In this document: in pieces, positions 58,235 through 64,000 of the stretch
Position numbering within the stretch: position 1 is the first letter of the stretch
Layout: every line of letters begins with the position of its first letter
Source: Hydrocarboniclastica marina
GTDB lineage: Bacteria > Pseudomonadota > Gammaproteobacteria > Pseudomonadales > Oleiphilaceae
NCBI RefSeq assembly: GCF_004851605.1
Contig: NZ_CP031093.1
Span: 2,480,001-2,544,000, forward strand
Reading direction: 5' to 3'
Length of the DNA: 64,000 nucleotides
Notes under the pieces: generated by a model
Databases searched by the model: none
Told to the model about the DNA's origin: nothing
Seen by the model: only the letters and a program-made list of their open reading frames with translations
Made by a program: the position numbers and the translations under genes

Positions 58235-59581
58235 ATGGCGACACCGTACGATCTCATTGTCATTGGTACCGGCACCGCTGCCAAAGTGGTCATTATGCGT
58301 GCGCAGGCTGCGAATTGGCGTATTGCAGTTGTCGATTTCCGTCCCTACGGAGGAACCTGCGCTCTGCGCGGCTGTGACCCGAAAAAGATGATGATCGAGG
58401 GTGCCAAGGCCCTGGATCATACGCGCCGGATGCAGGGAAAGGGGCTGCAAGGCGAAGTCCGTATCGACTGGACAGAACTACTCCGCTTCAAACGGGGGTT
58501 TACAGATCCGATCCCACAGAAAAACGAGCGCAGCTTCGAAGACAAAGGTATCGATATTTTTCATGGGCAAGCTCGCTTCACCGGTCCCAATAGTCTCGAA
58601 GTCGACGGACACCCCCTGGAAGCACAGCATGTGCTGATCGCCTCCGGTGCCGAGCCAGTCATGCTGGGAATTCCGGGTGAAGAACATCTGATAGACAACG
58701 AAGATTTTCTGGCGCTGGAAGAGTTGCCGAGTCGAATTGTCCTGGTTGGCGGCGGTTACATCGCCGCCGAGTTTTCCCACCTGGCCGCCCGTGCCGGTGC
58801 CCAGGTCACTATCCTCCAGCGTGGCGAGCGCATGCTCAAGCCGTTCGATCCTGACCTGGTGGATTGGCTGATGGACAGCTTTCACAACCAGGGTATCGAT
58901 GTCCGAACCCGAACAAATGTCGAAGCCATTGAGAAAACAGCGGCCGGTTACAGCGTGCGGGTATCCTCGAAGGGCGAAACTGATACCGTTGAAGCGGATC
59001 TGGTCATACACGCAGCCGGCAGAATTCCCGCGCTCAAGGCGCTCAATCTGGAAGCCGCGGGGGTGGAGACCCGGGAAGGCCGTCTATCGTTAAACGAACA
59101 CCTACAGAGCACGTCGAACCCGGGGGTGTACGCAGCCGGTGACGCCGCCCAGATGGGGCCGCCACTCACGCCCGTTTCGAGCCATGACGCCAAGGTGGTC
59201 TCCGCCCATCTGATCGATGGCAAACCTGCCAGACCGGACTACGCCGGCGTGCCGAGTGTCGCTTTCACGATCCCGCCCATTGCCTCGGCCGGACTCAACG
59301 AAACGCAGGCCCAAGAGCAGGGGCTACGTTTTCGCATCTCAAGCCAACGGGCGTCGGACTGGTTTACTGCAAGGCAAGCCGCCGAACCGGTCTATGGTTT
59401 CAAGATTCTGATCGAGGAGGAAACTGAGTGCATACTGGGGGCTCATCTCGTCGGACCTAACGTAGATGAGGTCATCAACCTATTTGCACTCGCCATCCGT
59501 CACCGACTCACCACCACGGACCTCAAGACGACAATGTTTGCTTACCCAACAGGAGCTTCTGACATAGGGTCAATGTTTTAG
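58235..59581 (+). CDS. FAD/NAD(P)-dependent disulfide oxidoreductase, passenger of the mer transposon
   Basis: 448 aa, glutathione reductase/MerA family. FAD loop DLIVIGTGTAAKVV, redox-active pair GGTCALRGCDPKK, NAD(P) loop IVLVGGGYIAAEFSH and AAGDAAQMG. The C-terminal catalytic His-Glu pair is replaced (FAYPTGASDIGSM has Tyr where the family has His), and the Cys-Cys tail of MerA is missing. So it is neither a normal glutathione reductase nor a second MerA. It may support thiol or metal reduction alongside mercury resistance. Confidence 0.85.
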   Translation: MATPYDLIVIGTGTAAKVVIMRAQAANWRIAVVDFRPYGGTCALRGCDPKKMMIEGAKALDHTRRMQGKGLQGEVRIDWTELLRFKRGFTDPIPQKNERSFEDKGIDIFHGQARFTGPNSLEVDGHPLEAQHVLIASGAEPVMLGIPGEEHLIDNEDFLALEELPSRIVLVGGGYIAAEFSHLAARAGAQVTILQRGERMLKPFDPDLVDWLMDSFHNQGIDVRTRTNVEAIEKTAAGYSVRVSSKGETDTVEADLVIHAAGRIPALKALNLEAAGVETREGRLSLNEHLQSTSNPGVYAAGDAAQMGPPLTPVSSHDAKVVSAHLIDGKPARPDYAGVPSVAFTIPPIASAGLNETQAQEQGLRFRISSQRASDWFTARQAAEPVYGFKILIEEETECILGAHLVGPNVDEVINLFALAIRHRLTTTDLKTTMFAYPTGASDIGSMF

Positions 59582-59664
59582 CTGCAAGGGTAGCGTGCGT
59601 TTCACGGGGTCGCATAGCCTATTCATCCGGTAAAGATGGGACTGCCGGACGCTTACGTAGTTAT

Positions 59665-60006
59665 ATTTTCCCTGGCTATCGTGGTAAGCCGAACATGAGC
59701 GAAAATGCGCTGAACCTCACAGCGAAAGAGATTCATCGCATCGATGTCGAAGCCGGCGGACCGGGCTTTATGGATCCTGAGTACGGAAAGGTTGGTACTG
59801 CTCACGGTATGCGTAGCGCTTTCAAAGACTATGCAACTGAGATGGGCCAAGTCGAGGATTATGTTTCGGAATTAGCGCTCTCGCACCTTGACTCTTCCTC
59901 GGCTAGGGCAGCATACAAGCGTGGCCAGCTGCTTCCGAAGCGGAGGCGGTTGATGAACAGCTTTGAAAAGTTTGTCCAACGCGAGATGAAATCTGAAAAT
60001 CGTTAG
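59665..60006 (+). pseudogene. int: Tyrosine integrase, 3' portion
   Basis: 114 codons including stop. It continues the frame from 52540 once the transposon and one copy of the target repeat are removed (GGSY then IFPGYRGKPNMSEN). It carries the HGMRSAFKDYA His-Arg box and the region with the nucleophile Tyr (SARAAYKRGQLLPKRR). Confidence 0.9.
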
Positions 60007-60145
60007 TTTTTATAAAGGTCCGGCATTCCCGGCTTAGAGCTTGGTGCTATAGGCAGGATGTGCTTACGACCCAGCAAGACAAAGGTATAAGATTGACGGG
60101 CTAGGAGGCGCGGATTTTATTCGCGGTCCGGCAGGAGGTTAGGTT

Positions 60146-60382
60146 ATGAACGGGTTCGAACTCAGAAAATGGTTCGGCGACCGAGCCTCATGCAGTCGAC
60201 CGGATGGGTTGTTTCTGCTGTTATCGCTATTGCAAGTATGTTATCACAACCATTGGCTGGAACAGCCGCCGGAGGCAAGCGAGATCTATAGCCCGGAAGC
60301 AAGACGCATATCGAGCATTGATCAGGCTCTCGAACGTCTGAATCAGCTGGAGGGTCAACTGAACCGAAAAGCGACCAATTAG
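60146..60382 (+). CDS. Small hypothetical protein
   Basis: 78 aa with a strong AGGAGG site. The start FELRKWFGDRASCSRPDGLFLLLSLLQVC is partly hydrophobic; the end (SSIDQALERLNQLEGQLNRK) looks coiled-coil. No family recognised. It lies just beyond the integrase in the presumed island. Confidence 0.55.
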   Translation: MNGFELRKWFGDRASCSRPDGLFLLLSLLQVCYHNHWLEQPPEASEIYSPEARRISSIDQALERLNQLEGQLNRKATN

Positions 60383-60392
60383 CGGCGAGTCA

Positions 60393-60557
60393 ATGCGCGT
60401 TCGCGAGTGTCTGTATTGTGCTCAGGGGCTGACAGGACCACGCTGTATTGCAGAAAGACTGACGGGAGTAGGCCTCAACTCACAGCCATGGGACCACCCC
60501 TACCCCGACCGCTCAGGCGCAAGCACAGCTTCCCCGTGTCGCTTGAGGAAGAATTAG
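60393..60557 (+). CDS. Possible 54-aa cysteine-containing protein
   Basis: A short frame starts 10 bp after the preceding stop: MRVRECLYCAQGLTGPRC, with a CxxC and further cysteines that could bind zinc. It ends 19 bp before the convergent KAP gene. No ribosome-binding site of note; speculative. Confidence 0.25.
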   Translation: MRVRECLYCAQGLTGPRCIAERLTGVGLNSQPWDHPYPDRSGASTASPCRLRKN

Positions 60558-60576
60558 CCGTGTTTGAGGCTAGGAG

Positions 60577-63555
60577 CTATTCGTCGGGCTTCGCATCAAC
60601 CGCCACTGCATCTTCAGCTAGCTCATCAAGCACATCGAATATTTGGGGCAGATCGTCACTATAAGAAGCTTTGTAACTTGTGGTAAAAACGTAATTGTCC
60701 TTCCTGCCATTGACGCGTTGACGAATGAGCTCTCCATGTTGACGCCAATATCTACCCATCTCAAGTGGATCAAGTCCCGCCGGTAGGGCCGACTTGGTCG
60801 CTACGTATCCTCCCTCAAAATTTCCCGAGACAAGCGGACTGGTCAAGTTTGTAAGGCAATGGTCAAGAAAGTAAAAAATGTTGTCTTCCTTGCAACCTGG
60901 GTTGAAGCAAACACCAAACACGTACCGGTTCATCGCCGCAGCAATGCCTTTGTCGTCACCATCCCCATACTCGTCGTAGTATCCACAACCTACACCTGAG
61001 CCTTTTGGAGGGGACGGATTGCTCAGTTGGTAGATGATGAAAGACCTAATAGTATTTCGAGCCGAAGAGACGCGTTCATTCAGCGATGTAGCGACTTCCT
61101 CCCCTTCTGCACTGACTCCATTCTCTTCGTGACCGGGTGCAGATGGAGCCTCACCAAAAAGCGTTTCAGCCGGGATAGCACTTGCTTCCGCATGAAAGTT
61201 ACGCTGTGGATCGATGTAGGTTCGCTTGAACAACGCAAATACCTCTTGAGATAGTTTTCTCATTCCTAAAGTTGCGAGGGTGCTAACCAAGCCAGAGGTT
61301 GGCGCTCTTCTATCTGCATGCGCGATGAGGGCTGACTGGAGGTTATGCAACTGTCCTTGGCGATCCGCACTACATTGGAGTCTGAACAGCATGAGGTCAT
61401 TCCAACCAAGGATGCCACGATCGCTACTCGTCAGGCGATGTAGTATTCCCTTGCCGTTATGCGGCTTTTCGCCGAATATCCGCCACGCGATCTCTACAGT
61501 ATTTTCATTAGTATTCGGCAATCGACGACCTGATGTTCTTCCCCAACCAGAACGATCCAGAAGTCGCAGGAGCGAATAGATCGATCGCTGCCGTAAACCT
61601 CTATCACTGAGCGCGATCGACGAATAACGAGGCAGGTACTCGATAAGCGCGTTGATCGAATCCTCAGCGGGGGCGTTAGTAAAATCATGAGACCGATTGA
61701 CGAGCACCCGCCAAAACTGGTCGTGTGGGGCTTCACCGCGCGCTAATTGAAAATCAGGTGATGTCAGAATAGAAACAACGGGCACGCCGCCCCGAACTTG
61801 GTCAACGGCTTTCTGGTATAGAACGAAAGTCGCTTGCGGCTCGGGCGTAGCGAAGCGGACTATAAGTTTTAGATAAGCCTCAAGATTCCTGAATGAGTCT
61901 TGATTAAAGCAAGCACGCGATGCCAGTACTTCCTCTTCAACACCGCTTGCATGACTAAGTTCCAAATCCGTTACATCAAAAAGTTGGCTCAAGAGGAAAC
62001 CCGCGGTTCCAGGATACATTTCTACCCACTTTGAAAAGCCGACTGAGTTTTTGAATTCGCTTTCTCCATATTCGCGGCGCACGGAAAAATCGCCGCATCT
62101 GCCTTCCGTCTCCTCGGCGTAAATGCGTCTAAACAGTCCAGGAAAGTGTAAATGCAAGAGCATCAGATTAATGAGGTCGCGCCTATTAAAGTCCGTCCGG
62201 CCTAGGTCGCTTTTCTCGATCTGCATTAGAAGCATGGCGTTAACGAAGCGCTTTACCTTGCGCATGTCGCCTACAACCGGCAAGTAACTCGCCGCGAGGT
62301 CACCATTGAGAATGTCCGCAAGTTCGCAGAGCACAGCGCCGAGCTTCAGCATTGTGTCGGAAGGAATTAAGCCGAGTTTATTTTCTGATCGCTGCCAGTC
62401 CCTTCGTAGAAAATCTCGAATACTGGAACTGTCAACAAACAAACTCAACTTTACGGTCACGAACTTCTCAAGGAACTCTCGCGCTCTCGAACTCTCTTCT
62501 TGGCTTTCGGCAAGAACTTCGGTGTCATAGCACAAAATATAGGTTGCCCGGGACAGCTTGAACGTCTGCCGTGTTGCAAACAGAACGTTATTCACAGTTT
62601 TAGCGTCGAGACGGTCAAGATCGTCTATAACAATGATCACCCGACGATCAATTCGCCGGAGAACCTCATCGATATCGTCTAGCAGAGCGTCGACAGTTTC
62701 CTGCGATGGCTCCAGTGAGAGCCTGAAGCCGAAGAACGAGAAGTCGGCCTTTCCCTTTATCAGTCGAGAATACCTCGACGCCGCAGGACGGAACTCTGGA
62801 GCGAAAACTCTGCGTTGGATTGCAGCCGATAAGTCGCGAATTAGACGACCCGTGAGGTCAGGCTCTGATGTATACCTAAGCGGTTCAAATCGACAAACGA
62901 TGACCCGATCTTCGGCCTTAGCCCAGTGCTGTTCAGCAAGATTAATGAAGCTCGTCTTTCCAACGCCCCAGGGCCCTTCCACTCCAAAGATGAGGCCTGG
63001 ATGGGCCCCGCTTGCAAGGACGGTCTCTGCGAACGATCTGGCTTGCGATATACTCTCAAAAAGATCTTCTTTTTCGTCGTCGATCTCTTCGTCTGCGATA
63101 AAGTAAAGCTGAGGAGCTGTTTTCTTGAGTTTCGGCCAGCACTGTCGAACTAGCGACGACAGCAAGATTGCGCTGAGCATGAGCAAAATAGCTGGAGCCC
63201 AATTCGGATCTGCATTTCCAAGCGCTGAGTGAACGCTGACCAGCAAAGGAGAAACCAACACATTTACCCAGATCCCGATGAATAGCGCTACTAACAGGTC
63301 GAATCGAAGACTAACGACCATCCGCGCGGTAGCAACATGTGCTTCCCGCTTGAATGCGTAGCTCAAGCATATGAGCACTCCAACCAGTAACCCCACGCTC
63401 AGGACCCAGGGGTCTGCTGCGGATAATGTCGCGGCAAAGTTCCCGCCTAGGTAGACCGCTGCACGCCAAACTTCCGCAAGCACGAAACCAATCACAAATA
63501 GCTTCGTGAACACCAGCAACTCAGGCATAGACATGACTGGCTTAGTAGCCGCCAT
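60577..63555 (-). CDS. Membrane-associated KAP-family P-loop NTPase
   Basis: 992 aa from the ATG at 63555 (GGAG site; a longer frame upstream lacks one). Four membrane segments lie near residues 14-35, 49-68, 85-106 and 119-137. The KAP domain follows with Walker A GPWGVGKT (194-201), Walker B IIVIDDLDRLD (307-317) and the ATRQTFKLSRATYILCYD sensor region. The last 500 residues are not recognised. KAP NTPases include the phage-exclusion protein PifA and are common in defence islands; its neighbours (integrase, AlpA-like gene) fit an accessory element. Confidence 0.85.
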   Translation of the reverse strand: MAATKPVMSMPELLVFTKLFVIGFVLAEVWRAAVYLGGNFAATLSAADPWVLSVGLLVGVLICLSYAFKREAHVATARMVVSLRFDLLVALFIGIWVNVLVSPLLVSVHSALGNADPNWAPAILLMLSAILLSSLVRQCWPKLKKTAPQLYFIADEEIDDEKEDLFESISQARSFAETVLASGAHPGLIFGVEGPWGVGKTSFINLAEQHWAKAEDRVIVCRFEPLRYTSEPDLTGRLIRDLSAAIQRRVFAPEFRPAASRYSRLIKGKADFSFFGFRLSLEPSQETVDALLDDIDEVLRRIDRRVIIVIDDLDRLDAKTVNNVLFATRQTFKLSRATYILCYDTEVLAESQEESSRAREFLEKFVTVKLSLFVDSSSIRDFLRRDWQRSENKLGLIPSDTMLKLGAVLCELADILNGDLAASYLPVVGDMRKVKRFVNAMLLMQIEKSDLGRTDFNRRDLINLMLLHLHFPGLFRRIYAEETEGRCGDFSVRREYGESEFKNSVGFSKWVEMYPGTAGFLLSQLFDVTDLELSHASGVEEEVLASRACFNQDSFRNLEAYLKLIVRFATPEPQATFVLYQKAVDQVRGGVPVVSILTSPDFQLARGEAPHDQFWRVLVNRSHDFTNAPAEDSINALIEYLPRYSSIALSDRGLRQRSIYSLLRLLDRSGWGRTSGRRLPNTNENTVEIAWRIFGEKPHNGKGILHRLTSSDRGILGWNDLMLFRLQCSADRQGQLHNLQSALIAHADRRAPTSGLVSTLATLGMRKLSQEVFALFKRTYIDPQRNFHAEASAIPAETLFGEAPSAPGHEENGVSAEGEEVATSLNERVSSARNTIRSFIIYQLSNPSPPKGSGVGCGYYDEYGDGDDKGIAAAMNRYVFGVCFNPGCKEDNIFYFLDHCLTNLTSPLVSGNFEGGYVATKSALPAGLDPLEMGRYWRQHGELIRQRVNGRKDNYVFTTSYKASYSDDLPQIFDVLDELAEDAVAVDAKPDE

Positions 63556-63864
63556 TGATTTCTCCTCACTCTCTAGAAGAGAGTTTTTCTGAGCCTCTAC
63601 TATCACAACACACAAAATCGCCACTCTTCGCAGGCGTATCCGCTTATCCGAATACTGATGGACACCGGCTCCCGCTTCTAACTGGGGATTAGCGCCACCC
63701 GCCGAGTGGCACGACTTCAGAGAGAGCACTACTCGTAGTGCCCCTTCTTCGTTGCTCAAGGCGATTCTTGTGTTATTGCGGAATTTTGGTAATTACACGC
63801 CCCCTTCCCTCGGCTGTTCTGGGTATCGTATCCAGAATTACTTAACGACAAGAGGATGTAACGC
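63556..63864. other. Divergent promoter region between KAP and AlpA-like genes
   Basis: 309 bp. No convincing gene on either strand; AT-rich near 63770-63850. An AGAGG site precedes the plus-strand gene. Confidence 0.4.
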
Positions 63865-64000
63865 ATGTACCTTAATATCAAACAGCTGGCAGCACGCTAC
63901 GGTGTTTCCCCAGCCACAATCTGGCGCTGGGTAGGGGATGGCTTTTTCCCCCAGCCACACAAGCTCGGCCCATCGACAACACGGTGGCACGAGAACGATA
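63865..64000 (+). CDS. AlpA-family phage/island regulator (cut by window edge)
   Basis: First 45 residues of a MerR-like winged HTH: LNIKQLAARYGVSPATIWRWVGDGFFPQPHKLG. AlpA proteins regulate integrases and excision of P4-like elements, consistent with the nearby integrase. The 3' end is outside the window. Confidence 0.85.
   Translation, partial: MYLNIKQLAARYGVSPATIWRWVGDGFFPQPHKLGPSTTRWHEND

Noticed and set aside
60407-60664. 85-codon plus-strand frame overlapping the KAP gene end
   Set aside because: Its second half is antisense to the KAP coding region and it lacks a ribosome-binding site.

Overview
The window looks like the chromosome of a marine gammaproteobacterium near Marinobacter or Pseudomonas. 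This is inferred from the conserved gene order rpsB-tsf-pyrH-frr-uppS-cdsA-dxr-rseP opposite map-glnD-dapC-dapD-dapE, a MvaT-type H-NS protein, a long-form DapD, and a candidate Gac/Rsm small RNA. No database search was possible; all names rest on motifs, length and context.

Layout: (1) 1-7,100, minus strand: translation and envelope precursor operon. (2) 7,420-15,735, plus strand: map, glnD, three diaminopimelate-pathway genes (dapC, dapD, dapE), an ArsC/Spx-like gene and a small hypothetical gene. (3) 15,770-20,700: accessory stretch with REP palindromes, a class 3 lipase next to a small exported protein, a membrane-anchored cold-shock protein, slyX, and a ClpV/ClpB-like protein without recognisable ATPase motifs. 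(4) 20,985-27,534: manC, a complete TRAP transporter and an acyl-CoA ligase. (5) 27,558-46,873, minus strand: O-antigen/surface polysaccharide locus. RmlA/RmlB make dTDP-4-keto-6-deoxyglucose; a VioA-like aminotransferase, an ATP-grasp ligase and a GNAT enzyme probably decorate it. Wzx, Wzy and Wzz, four glycosyl or sugar-phosphate transferases, an asparagine-synthase-like enzyme, an epimerase/reductase and a WbpM-like dehydratase complete the set. An IS3-family element and a mvaT gene sit inside it, and the central part is visibly more AT-rich than the core. (6) 47,074-49,760: cysQ, a ComEA-like protein, a candidate RsmZ/CsrB-type regulatory RNA with a GacA-like box, and a RAYT transposase flanked by REP pairs. 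(7) 49,882-64,000: mobile or defence-like region with an orphan XRE antitoxin, a zeta-toxin-like gene broken by a 61-bp inversion, and a tyrosine integrase split by a 7,116-bp IS66-family transposon carrying a mercury-resistance operon. Beyond it lie small genes, a large membrane KAP P-loop NTPase and the start of an AlpA-like regulator.

The most informative observations are the Gac-box small RNA (about 48,572-48,708), the micro-inversion in the zeta-like gene (51,092-51,152), and the IS66 mer transposon, whose termini and 8-bp target duplication can be read directly and whose removal restores an open integrase frame. The REP/RAYT family and the ClpV-like/lipase accessory genes also deserve attention.
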